Source: Thalassotalea sp. (GTDB lineage Bacteria > Pseudomonadota > Gammaproteobacteria > Enterobacterales > Alteromonadaceae). Taken from it: a DNA stretch of 61,250 bases. The position numbers were made by a program, and so were the translations under genes. Each line of letters starts with the position of its first letter. Within the stretch, counting starts at the first letter, position 1. The notes beneath the pieces are model-generated. The model was not told the origin of the DNA. It ran no database searches and saw nothing but the letters and a program-made list of their open reading frames with translations. Of this stretch, positions 27,286-35,434 are shown one piece after another. The stretch spans positions 1 through 61,250 of the forward strand of contig JAKVCY010000141.1 of assembly GCA_022448425.1 (NCBI GenBank), written 5' to 3'.

Positions 27286-28470
27286 TTGGTGTTAAGAAAA
27301 ATTCTATTTTGGTCCCATTTAGCAGTCGGGATCTGTGTCGCTATTATTGTTTTTGTCATGTCTGCAACGGGCGTGGTGCTAACTTATGAGGCGCAAATTA
27401 AAGAATGGAATGATGCGAGGCACAACGTCGTTGCGTTACAAGGTCAGCAAAGGATCACAACAGATCAAGTGCTGGCGATTGCTCGAGATAAACATCCAGA
27501 ACTCAATCATATCTATATTCATCAATACAATGTTAATCCAAACAGTGTTAATCAAGATAATGGCGAAGGTCGTGCAATTCCGATCTGGGTAGGGATGAAT
27601 CGTTATTTGTTGCATCCTTATTCAGGCGAGGTTATTCAAACAGGCCCCGGCTGGGTGCTGGAATTCTTGCATGTGACCGCAGAGTTGCATCGTTGGTTAG
27701 CTTTAGAAGGTGAGTGGCAATTAATGGGTAAAGTTGTGACGGCATACAGCAATCTTCTGTTTATATTTTTAATCGTTAGCGGTGCTTATTTGTGGCTGCC
27801 TAGAAAGCTGAGCATAAAATCGATTAAGTTACAGCTGATGTTTAAACGCCGCTATAAAAGTCGCCACGCCAAGCATTTCAACTGGCATCATGTTTTTGGT
27901 TTTTGGGCGTTAATCCCATTATTTTTAATTGTTACAACAGCAACAATTTTTCATTTTCATTGGGCAAACGCATTGCTATACATTGCCAATGGCGAAGATG
28001 CTCCCGGCCCTCGAGAAAAGCGGGTATCAGTTGGTATTGCTGATGGAGAACGGAGTTACGAGCAACTTTTCACTGCGGCTAAACAACACGCAGTTAGCAG
28101 TGGTGTCAGTGACTGGCATTCTATGTGGATTGAACTTGGCAGAGTAGAAGGGCAAACCCGCTTTTGGATTGATCCAAGTCTTGGTAATAGTTATGAACGC
28201 GCCTATGAACTGTATCTTGACAACAACACAGGAGACGTTGCTAGTGCAAAGTATACAAGCGATTGGTCTAAGGGCGACCAAGCGTGGGGCGTCGCACGTT
28301 TTCTTCACACAGGCGAATATTATGGTGTTGTGGGTCAGACGATTGCGGGCTTAGCGTCATTGGCAGCGTGTTTCTTGGTATACAGCGGACTTGTGTTGTC
28401 TTGGCGACGGTTAATACGACCAATGTTAAGAACGAGAAAACCTTTAAGGCATGACAATGCGGGATCTTAA
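27286..28470 (+). CDS. PepSY-associated transmembrane protein
   Basis: A 394-residue membrane protein starting at TTG 27286 (GTG 27289 is an alternative) after AAGGG. An N-terminal helix (ILFWSHLAVGICVAIIVFVMSATGVVL) is followed by a periplasmic part with EFLHVTAELHRWLALEG, a helix pair near YSNLLFIFLIVSGAYLWLP, a further helix after HHVFGFWALIP, and a final helix after VARFLHTGEYYGVVGQTIAG. Conserved His residues sit at membrane edges as in the other PepSY proteins here. It is the partner of the FrpB-like receptor by position. Electron transfer to ferric chelates is a family-level hypothesis. Confidence 0.85.
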   Translation: MVLRKILFWSHLAVGICVAIIVFVMSATGVVLTYEAQIKEWNDARHNVVALQGQQRITTDQVLAIARDKHPELNHIYIHQYNVNPNSVNQDNGEGRAIPIWVGMNRYLLHPYSGEVIQTGPGWVLEFLHVTAELHRWLALEGEWQLMGKVVTAYSNLLFIFLIVSGAYLWLPRKLSIKSIKLQLMFKRRYKSRHAKHFNWHHVFGFWALIPLFLIVTTATIFHFHWANALLYIANGEDAPGPREKRVSVGIADGERSYEQLFTAAKQHAVSSGVSDWHSMWIELGRVEGQTRFWIDPSLGNSYERAYELYLDNNTGDVASAKYTSDWSKGDQAWGVARFLHTGEYYGVVGQTIAGLASLAACFLVYSGLVLSWRRLIRPMLRTRKPLRHDNAGS

Positions 28471-28774
28471 GTCTCTATCTTAAGTATTAGTTTTATAGAG
28501 GCTAGTTAGGAATGACCATTGATATGTGTCATAGGCAAAGCTTATCTAGCTGGCCTTTTAATCAATTCGTGAACCAACAAATAAAGCCATGAACATTTAG
28601 GAAGAGTAACGTGTATAGGAAATTGATACATAGTTACAATAAAGGCAAATAAAAATTGTTCTTATTAGTAATCGCATTGAAGGTTTTTTTGTCTGTTGCT
28701 AAAATCCTACCGATTTACAGTTCTTTACAGAAATTCTAAGAACTCAAAACACTAATCCTAATAAGAGTTAAATA
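28471..28774. other. Regulatory interval before the third receptor
   Basis: A 304-bp AT-rich stretch with no open frame of note. It contains the Fur-like operator listed at 28648-28666 and, beyond it, a T-run and a leader of about 100 bp up to the receptor ATG. Confidence 0.5.
28648..28666. promoter_or_regulatory. Fur-like operator, shared type with 33000-33018
   Basis: AATAAAAATTGTTCTTATT is a near palindrome. Its match to the canonical Fur box is modest, but the site at 33000-33018 read on the minus strand (AATAAGAATTGTTTTTATT) differs from it at only two positions. Both lie before iron-type genes, so this is probably a local variant of the same operator. Confidence 0.5.
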
Positions 28775-31045
28775 ATGAAGACTTTCTCTCTATCTAAAGT
28801 TGCCCTAGCCATTGCGGTTTGTGCAACGAGTTCATTGGCTATTGCTGATGATAGTGCTGCTCTGAATGGCAATGATGTCGAAACAATTACCGTTACCGGT
28901 CAAAAGATCGAACGTACTTTACAAGAAACAAAGGAAAGTGTTTCTGTCATTACCGCTTCAGATTTAGAGCTGATGCCAGTGGTTGATATCAACAACGTTT
29001 TTGATATCACACCAAATGCATATGATTTAGGCTTTGGTGAACATTTTGGTTTACGTGGTGTGAGTCAGAACTCTCTTTCGACTGGTGGTGGTGACGGCGC
29101 TCTGGCGACTTTATACATCGATAATGTAGCCTACACAGGTTTTTCATCACGCTTTAATTCAAAAGATATGTGGGATGTAGAACAAGTAGAAATTTTACGC
29201 GGTCCGCAATCAACAAACGTTGGTCGTAATGCGTTAATCGGTGCAGTTGTTGTAAAAACGATTCGCCCAGAGCTTGATGAAGTTTCAGGAAAGATGAAAC
29301 TTCAAGCAGGTAATTACGGGCAGAAAGCCGTTAGCGGTGTTTTTAATATGCCAGTTACCGACAACTCGGCTCTACGCATTTCTGGTCAATACAATGAAAA
29401 AGATGGCCACGTTAAAAATGCGACGCTAGGCACAGATGATTTCGATGCACGTGATAACACGAATGTCCGAGCGCAATACTATGTAGAATTTTCAGAAGAT
29501 TTCAATGCTAACTTGATGGTTGGTTATGTCAATACGCATCGCGGTCAAGACATTTACCGCGCGGACCTGCAACCAGAAGAGAGCTTTACTGCGTCAGATA
29601 ACCTTGTCGGTTTCGAAGACTATGAAGGCGTAAATGCAGCGCTTACCCTAGACTATAAGATTAACGAGACATTAGACTTTACTGCGATTACGTCATATTT
29701 TGATGGCGAGTACGAGCGTTTTGATGATGACGGTGGTGCTCCTGATGGTGGTAACGCATTCCGTGGGCGCCATGGTGAAGATACTAACTGGGCACAAGAA
29801 TTCCGTTTAACTTACCAATCAGATAAGTTACGTGGTGTCGCAGGTATTTATTACACAGAAGTAGAAGTGCTAAACAATACTTCTGGTTTAGTTGGTATTT
29901 TCCCAGCAGAAGTTGGTGTACCTGCAGTACTCTTACCTTTTTATCCAGAACAATTAGAAATCGACGTTGCTGTTCCATTCGAGCAAGACACTACAAACTA
30001 CGCTATTTACACTGAGTGGGACTATCAACTAAATGAGAAGGTAACCTTATCAGCAGGTTTCCGATACGACTATGAGGAGCAAGACTCATTAGCGTCTACC
30101 AATAATACGTTAGCAGATGGATTCTCTCTGCCGGACCCTGTCGAATCAGGCCAAACTGCAGATTTACTTTTCCCAGGAGCAGGCTTAGGTCCTGTTGTTC
30201 AAGCAGGTGTTACGCAGGTTAATGGGTTACTAAGCGGCTTACTTGCGCCAGTTATTGAACCACCTAGAAATGTTGATTACGAAGCATTTTTACCGCAATT
30301 TGGTATCACTTACGATATCAATGACGAAATGTCAGTGAGTGCTTTCTACAAAGAAGGTTATCGTGCAGGTGGTGCTGAACTAAGCCTAGGTGGAGAACAA
30401 AACGACTATGACCCAGAATACCTTTCTAACTATGAATTAGCGTTCCGTTCAGTGCTGTTAGACGGCGATATGGTCTTTAACGCCAATGCGTATTTTGGTG
30501 ATTGGAAAGACCAACAAACAACGATTTGTTCAGAAATCAATTCACTGGATTGCATTACGGTTAATGCGGGTGAATCTGAGATTTACGGTGTTGAACTTTC
30601 AGCTCAATATACATTGACCGAAGACGTTAACATGTTTGCAAGCGTTGGCTATGCACATAATGAATTTACAGATTTCAATGTTAATCGTTCGGGTTATGTG
30701 ACTGAAGATTTAACAGGTAATGATTTTGCGTATTCCCCAGATTTAACAGCAGCGATCGGCGCAACTGTTTACGTTACTGACGAAATTTATTTTAGTGGTA
30801 ATGTGAACTATCAAGATGAAAGCTATTCATCAGTTCAAAATGATCGAACTTTGGATTCACGTGTGCTAACAAATCTAAAAGCTGGTTTCAACGCTGAAAA
30901 CTACAGTATTGAAGCTTATGTAAACAATCTTACTGATGAATTTTACTTCACCTCAGACTTTCTTCAAGCTGATGGTGTAGCGCGCATTGTGCGTGGTGGA
31001 CTGCCGCGTATGTTTGGTATTGCGTTAACGTATAACTTTAATTAG
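28775..31045 (+). CDS. TonB-dependent outer-membrane receptor
   Basis: A 756-residue receptor: signal peptide (residues 1-24), TonB box VETITVTG, plug domain with SVSVITASDLELMP, FGLRGVSQNS and QVEILRGPQSTNVGRNALIGAV, and a barrel ending FGIALTYNFN. It is the closest paralog in the window to the 17239-19581 gene, with the same spacing of motifs and the same late barrel motif VNAGES. The chelate it imports is unknown. Its PepSY partner gene starts 76 bp downstream. Confidence 0.9.
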   Translation: MKTFSLSKVALAIAVCATSSLAIADDSAALNGNDVETITVTGQKIERTLQETKESVSVITASDLELMPVVDINNVFDITPNAYDLGFGEHFGLRGVSQNSLSTGGGDGALATLYIDNVAYTGFSSRFNSKDMWDVEQVEILRGPQSTNVGRNALIGAVVVKTIRPELDEVSGKMKLQAGNYGQKAVSGVFNMPVTDNSALRISGQYNEKDGHVKNATLGTDDFDARDNTNVRAQYYVEFSEDFNANLMVGYVNTHRGQDIYRADLQPEESFTASDNLVGFEDYEGVNAALTLDYKINETLDFTAITSYFDGEYERFDDDGGAPDGGNAFRGRHGEDTNWAQEFRLTYQSDKLRGVAGIYYTEVEVLNNTSGLVGIFPAEVGVPAVLLPFYPEQLEIDVAVPFEQDTTNYAIYTEWDYQLNEKVTLSAGFRYDYEEQDSLASTNNTLADGFSLPDPVESGQTADLLFPGAGLGPVVQAGVTQVNGLLSGLLAPVIEPPRNVDYEAFLPQFGITYDINDEMSVSAFYKEGYRAGGAELSLGGEQNDYDPEYLSNYELAFRSVLLDGDMVFNANAYFGDWKDQQTTICSEINSLDCITVNAGESEIYGVELSAQYTLTEDVNMFASVGYAHNEFTDFNVNRSGYVTEDLTGNDFAYSPDLTAAIGATVYVTDEIYFSGNVNYQDESYSSVQNDRTLDSRVLTNLKAGFNAENYSIEAYVNNLTDEFYFTSDFLQADGVARIVRGGLPRMFGIALTYNFN

Positions 31046-31121
31046 CACTGAAGTACTTAACTAAAGCCCACGTCTTATGGGCTTGTTCTATTCTGGCCTT
31101 ATTACATACTGAGTTTCATTG

Positions 31122-32330
31122 ATGTTTAATCGAGCGAAGTGGTTTAAGTTTCACAGTTGGGTGGGGTTTAAGCTCTCAATTTTAATCTGTTTTACGCTAA
31201 TTACTGGAACCATTGCAGTATTGTCACATGAGCTTGACTGGCTGACTAACTCGGCAATGCGGGTTGATGGTGATACGGTTAAAGAGCTCAACTGGTCTGC
31301 TATTTATCAGCAAGCGAAAACACAACAACCGGATAAGCACTTCTTACACGTAAAGGCGCCAATTGACCCTTGGTTCTCAGCAGAGGTTGTTTACTACGAA
31401 AATGAGGATGAGCTTCACCGATTGTTTTTTCATCCAACCTCGGGGGAGTACTTAGGCGATGGTCGGTGGTACAACTGGCAACGATTCTTTCGTATGTCAC
31501 ATCGCCACTTAATGGTGCCGACTAAAATTGGTGTCACTATTGTTGGGGCACTTGGCTTTTTAATGCTGATATCACTTTTGACAAGTTTGGTGGTTTATCG
31601 TAAATGGTGGCAAGGCTTCTTTCGTATGCCTCGAAGAGGTCATCGCAAGGTGTTATGGGCAGACATGCATAGGTTAACTGGGGTGTGGAGCATGTGGTTC
31701 GTGTTCATTATGTCAGTGACTGGCATATGGTATTTTGTTGAGGTTAATGGCCTAAGAGCTGTTTACCCCGAACGTGCCAAGGCTATATCTGAACAGGCAC
31801 AGCAGGTGAAAGTGATGCCAACGGTAGAGGCATTTGACAAAATGCTAGCTCGTACAAAGCAGAGCTACGAAGAGTTAACCATTCAAATTATTCAGTTTCC
31901 CCGCAAGGCTGGCGGTTCGGTTGTTGTTCAAGGTCAAGCAAACGCGGTACTCGTGAGGGACAGAGCAAATGCTGTGAGTTTTGACCCAATTACAGCTGAA
32001 TTGATAATGAAAAACCGAGGTGAAGATTTATCAGTGCATGCGCGTATATCAGAAGCCGCTGATCCTCTGCATTTCGGTACTTTTGCAGGCTTTCCGTCTA
32101 AGGTTGTTTATTTTGTATTTGGCGTCATTTTGTCGATTCTTGCTGTATCAGGGACGTATATTTATGGCATGCGAGTAGCTAAGGTCAGCAAAGCTGAAGC
32201 TAGACCTCGTCGAAAAATTTGGAGTGCCGCTGGAAGTCAAATGGGGTGGGGTAAGTGGTTTTCCTACATCGCTATTGCCATTTGCATGTTGATAGCGTTC
32301 TTATTATTTAATGGCATTATTATTCCTTAA
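31122..32330 (+). CDS. PepSY-associated transmembrane protein
   Basis: About 402 residues from the ATG at 31122. The N-terminal helix follows KFHSWVGFKLSILICFTLITGTIAVL, a motif shared with the other PepSY_TM proteins. A periplasmic segment leads to RFFRMSHRHLMVPTKIG and a helix, then a second WADMHRLTGVWSMWFVFIMSVTGIWYF unit and a last helix after LHFGTFAGFPSKVVYFVFG. The duplicated His-Rx(L/T)G pattern fits an inner-membrane haem or ferric-siderophore reductase, a role not firmly shown. It is followed by a terminator at 32352. Confidence 0.85.
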   Translation: MFNRAKWFKFHSWVGFKLSILICFTLITGTIAVLSHELDWLTNSAMRVDGDTVKELNWSAIYQQAKTQQPDKHFLHVKAPIDPWFSAEVVYYENEDELHRLFFHPTSGEYLGDGRWYNWQRFFRMSHRHLMVPTKIGVTIVGALGFLMLISLLTSLVVYRKWWQGFFRMPRRGHRKVLWADMHRLTGVWSMWFVFIMSVTGIWYFVEVNGLRAVYPERAKAISEQAQQVKVMPTVEAFDKMLARTKQSYEELTIQIIQFPRKAGGSVVVQGQANAVLVRDRANAVSFDPITAELIMKNRGEDLSVHARISEAADPLHFGTFAGFPSKVVYFVFGVILSILAVSGTYIYGMRVAKVSKAEARPRRKIWSAAGSQMGWGKWFSYIAIAICMLIAFLLFNGIIIP

Positions 32331-32350
32331 TACTATTTGTTATCATCCAT

Positions 32351-32383
32351 AAAAAATGCCAGTAATTTTACTGGCATTTTTTC
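32351..32383. terminator. Bidirectional rho-independent terminator
   Basis: AAAAAATGCCAGTAA and TTACTGGCATTTTTT form a symmetric hairpin with T-runs both ways. It ends the PepSY gene on the plus strand and the convergent 32419-32916 gene on the minus strand. Confidence 0.9.
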
Positions 32384-32418
32384 TTTCAAGTTTTCTTTCA
32401 AGAGTAGCTTGATTGTTA

Positions 32419-32916
32419 CTATAAGCCTGCCGCTACTTTTACTTGGCTAAAGTGCTCTAGTACTTCTTCTAACTCGTGTTCAATTTGCTCGCGAGTCTCT
32501 CTACTGTCTGCCTTAGTTTTAGCGATAACGGCCATTGTCGCAGGGTGAACGAGTAGATCTTTTGCATGATAACAAGAAGCTGATTTTACTGGCGGTAGTT
32601 TTCCATCTGCGTGGTAGTCTTTTTCGATGTCATCAAGTGATAGCGAGGTCATGCTGTCGGCTGCTGCTAAAGCTGCTTTTAAGTAGTCAGTACAGATTTC
32701 ATGCTTTTTCATAAATGCGGGCAGAAGCATGGTCGATAGCTTAGTTAGTTTCTCACTTTTTTTTGCTAAATCTTTCAGCGGCGCTGTGGCAACAGTGTTG
32801 TTAATGTCGTCCGCAAGTGCCTGATATGCATCCCAATTGTGAGTGTCGTGGGCATGGCCGAATGACCCGGCTGAGAATAGTGCTGCTGCGCTTAATGCTG
32901 TTAATTTTTTCATCAA
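32419..32916 (-). CDS. Secreted protein of unknown function, His/Cys-containing
   Basis: A 165-residue protein with a signal peptide (residues 1-22, ending SFGHAHDTHNW). The mature part is helical, with an N-terminal HAHDTHN cluster and two single cysteines (EICTDYL and ASCYHAKD) that could form a disulfide or bind metal. I do not recognise the family. Its promoter region is shared with the divergent DUF3649/PepSY operon and contains the Fur-like site at 33000-33018, so it is probably iron-regulated as well. Confidence 0.6.
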   Translation of the reverse strand: MMKKLTALSAAALFSAGSFGHAHDTHNWDAYQALADDINNTVATAPLKDLAKKSEKLTKLSTMLLPAFMKKHEICTDYLKAALAAADSMTSLSLDDIEKDYHADGKLPPVKSASCYHAKDLLVHPATMAVIAKTKADSRETREQIEHELEEVLEHFSQVKVAAGL

Positions 32917-32999
32917 TTACTGTCCTAAAGTGTTATTCAAGGCTTTGGCGAATTACTACCATAGACCCTTTGTCATATTTTTATCACATTTCTTTAGTA

Positions 33000-33018
33000 A
33001 ATAAAAACAATTCTTATT
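33000..33018. promoter_or_regulatory. Fur-like operator between divergent iron-type genes
   Basis: AATAAAAACAATTCTTATT. Its complement differs from the 28648-28666 site at two positions. It lies 84 bp from the minus-strand ATG (32916) and 70 bp from the plus-strand ATG (33088), so it could control both genes. Confidence 0.5.
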
Positions 33019-33087
33019 TGAGTTCTCAAATGTATCAACGTAATATTGGCGCTACTTTTAAACGCTAAAATAAAAGGGCACAAAAAG

Positions 33088-33384
33088 ATGCAACAGAGCG
33101 ACACATTGACGCGTCGCAGCGTATTTACCTCGATTAAATCCCGCAATCTTGCTGGGGTATTGATGGCATTTATTACCTGCGTAATCCTCATTCCTGGCAT
33201 GACAACATATTTACCGTTTAGTGCGGCTGATCAAATTGCGGTACCGATTCTTCTATTTCCGTTTATATGGACCGGATTATGTGTTTATAGCTACCTTGCA
33301 GAGAAGGCATGGCACGCTTGGGCATTGATGTTAGTACTTTCGCTAAGCCATGCAGGGCTTTGTTATGTGGCGTTAGTAGGCTAG
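33088..33384 (+). CDS. DUF3649-type small inner-membrane protein (putative iron uptake)
   Basis: A 98-residue membrane protein starting at ATG 33088 after AAAAGGG. It has about three helices (LAGVLMAFITCVILIPG, IAVPILLFPFIWTGLCVYSYL, AWALMLVLSLSHAGLCYVAL). Its size, membrane pattern and place directly before a PepSY and a DUF3325-like gene match the DUF3649 family, annotated as putative iron-uptake proteins near TonB receptors. The family assignment relies partly on context. Confidence 0.65.
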   Translation: MQQSDTLTRRSVFTSIKSRNLAGVLMAFITCVILIPGMTTYLPFSAADQIAVPILLFPFIWTGLCVYSYLAEKAWHAWALMLVLSLSHAGLCYVALVG

Positions 33385-33400
33385 GGAATTAGGCAGGGAT

Positions 33401-35050
33401 ATGAAAAGTAAAACGATAAAAAAACTTTATACGCTTCACAGCTGGGTCGGTGTTATCACAGGGATCTTGCTGTTCGTTATTGCATTTACCGGGGCTGTAT
33501 CGGTATTCGGTCGACCAGAGATTAAATTATGGGCAAATCCGGAAATTCGTGCCTTAGCGCCAGTAGACACCGTTAAGATTGAGCAACTTATTGAAGAATA
33601 CTCTACGAAAGTACCAGAGCATTACAAAGAAGAGATACTCGTCTTTTTACCAGGAGTTCGTTCTTCTACGGGCTTGTTCATCATGTTTGAATCTCATCAC
33701 GGTGACCCAATACCTGAAGGGGAGGCGCCTAAGCGCAACCCTGCGGTAGCCACAATATTTAAGTTTGATCCAAATACTTACGAGCTGGTTAAAGAAAAAA
33801 GCGGCTTAGTTTCAGAGCTGTTTTCTGATAGCCAATACGACATGGCTGAGTTCATAATTGGCTTCCATGCTGATCTTCACATGGGGCGTCCCATTGGCTT
33901 GTTAACGACGGGTGCACTTGGCTTAACGATGATGCTTTCAATTGTTACAGGTATTTTCATCCATCGTAAGATTCTTGGTCAGTTCTTTACCTTTAGGCCG
34001 CGCAAGAATAATAGCTTAATGCTCAATGATGGGCATAAGGCCATCGGTGTGTGGGGTTTGTTGTTTAATTCAGTTATTGCATTTACCGGCGCATTTTTGG
34101 GTTTAGCAATTGTCGTGCTAGTACCTGCCGCGGCATTTGTTAGCTTTGGCGGCGACCAAGATAAACTAATTGAAACCTTTACCGCAGTGCAAGAGCCTGT
34201 TATCCGAAACATCGCGCAACCGACGTCTGTGTCAGCGGCCTTTGAGCATGCATTCAAGATAGAGGAAGGCACTACCGTAGATAGCATGACCATTATGGGT
34301 TACGGCGACAAGAGTGCAATGATGTACTTGAGTGTTAGAGGCGGCGAGAGTGTTGCAGCGCAAACTGCGGTATACAACGCTGATGCGGAATTCCAGAAAG
34401 TCTATAGTAACTTTGCCCGTTTAGGCGGTTACACAGGCGCTATCATAGACGTTATGTTCCCACTGCACTTTGGTAATTTCGGCGGAATCTTCGTTAAGTT
34501 AATTTGGGCGATTTTAGGCTTAGGAACGGCTCTGTTACCACTGACAGGCCTCATGCTTTGGATGGAGCGCGGTGTAAATGCGGCTAACCCTAGATACAGC
34601 ATGAAAACCTACCAACGTTTTAATCGACTTATTGTCGGTGGTTGTGGTGGTATTGTCGTCGCTACCATTCTTTTGTTTCCATCGAATGTATTTCTAAAGT
34701 ATGTGATGGTGGTAGATAACGTTGGGCCAGCAATTTGGTGGCCGTTCTTTGGTAGTTGGTTAGCGATTGTACTTGGCGCGTTTATCGTAAAATGCGAGAA
34801 GAAATTTGCAAGGCAGTTAGTGGTTGCGACAGCAATACTGCTAATGGCTGTTTTACCTATCGACCTTGTTGTGTCTGGCAAAGAGATGGTTGCAAACTTT
34901 ACCTATGGCCAGCAAGTAAGTTTGGGCATCGATATCGCTTGTTTACTGATGGGCGTTTACTTACTTAAAGCGCTAAAAAAATATAGTGCCAATACGGAAA
35001 AGCAAGCGGCGATAAGTGTAAGCAATGTTATTGCACAGGAGGTCATGTAA
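33401..35050 (+). CDS. PepSY domain membrane protein, long form
   Basis: A 549-residue inner-membrane protein, about 150 residues longer than the other PepSY proteins here because of four extra C-terminal helices. It starts LYTLHSWVGVITGILLFVIAFTGAVSVF, then a periplasmic PepSY region, FIIGFHADLHMGRPIG, a central helix pair, and MFPLHFGNFGGIFVKLIWAILGLG. It begins 16 bp after the DUF3649-like gene and overlaps the next gene's start region (stop at 35048-35050, next ATG at 35050). The order DUF3649, PepSY, DUF3325 is a recurring iron-acquisition module. Confidence 0.85.
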   Translation: MKSKTIKKLYTLHSWVGVITGILLFVIAFTGAVSVFGRPEIKLWANPEIRALAPVDTVKIEQLIEEYSTKVPEHYKEEILVFLPGVRSSTGLFIMFESHHGDPIPEGEAPKRNPAVATIFKFDPNTYELVKEKSGLVSELFSDSQYDMAEFIIGFHADLHMGRPIGLLTTGALGLTMMLSIVTGIFIHRKILGQFFTFRPRKNNSLMLNDGHKAIGVWGLLFNSVIAFTGAFLGLAIVVLVPAAAFVSFGGDQDKLIETFTAVQEPVIRNIAQPTSVSAAFEHAFKIEEGTTVDSMTIMGYGDKSAMMYLSVRGGESVAAQTAVYNADAEFQKVYSNFARLGGYTGAIIDVMFPLHFGNFGGIFVKLIWAILGLGTALLPLTGLMLWMERGVNAANPRYSMKTYQRFNRLIVGGCGGIVVATILLFPSNVFLKYVMVVDNVGPAIWWPFFGSWLAIVLGAFIVKCEKKFARQLVVATAILLMAVLPIDLVVSGKEMVANFTYGQQVSLGIDIACLLMGVYLLKALKKYSANTEKQAAISVSNVIAQEVM

Positions 35051-35289
35051 TGACGATCTTAGCGATAATACTTTCGATAGTCGCGATTTATTTTCTGGAA
35101 GAAAACAATGCGCTGTCATCAAAGCTAACGAGCTGGTTGCCAGCTATCATTTTATTTGTTGGTTCAATCGTACTGCTGTGTTTGGACTATGGCGTTATGC
35201 GAGGCATATTCGTATTTATCGGTTTACTTAGCCTGTTAGGTACAATTGTGACGTTATTACCTTATCGTTTCTCCCTTGGTAAGACTTAG
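35050..35289 (+). CDS. DUF3325-type small membrane protein
   Basis: A 79-residue protein made of three hydrophobic helices (ILAIILSIVAIYFL, LPAIILFVGSIVLL, FVFIGLLSLLGTIVTLLPY). Its ATG overlaps the last base of the PepSY stop codon, so it is translationally coupled. The length and position fit DUF3325, the usual third member of the DUF3649/PepSY module. Function unknown. Confidence 0.65.
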   Translation: MTILAIILSIVAIYFLEENNALSSKLTSWLPAIILFVGSIVLLCLDYGVMRGIFVFIGLLSLLGTIVTLLPYRFSLGKT

Positions 35290-35352
35290 TGAATAGTTTT
35301 ATAGGGCAGATAGTCATTCCAAAATAAAAGCGTTATGTATTAAACGCTAATA

Positions 35353-35383
35353 AAAAAAGCGAAGCCATCGGCTTCGCTTTTTA
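35353..35383. terminator. Bidirectional rho-independent terminator
   Basis: AAAAAGCGAAGCC, loop ATC, GGCTTCGCTTTTT: a 13-bp perfect stem with T-runs on both strands. It sits between the convergent DUF3325-like and TonB receptor genes. Confidence 0.92.
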
Positions 35384-35434
35384 CTTCATTGTTTCAGTCA
35401 CATTTAACTGAACTGCGACATGCTAAGTACCAAC

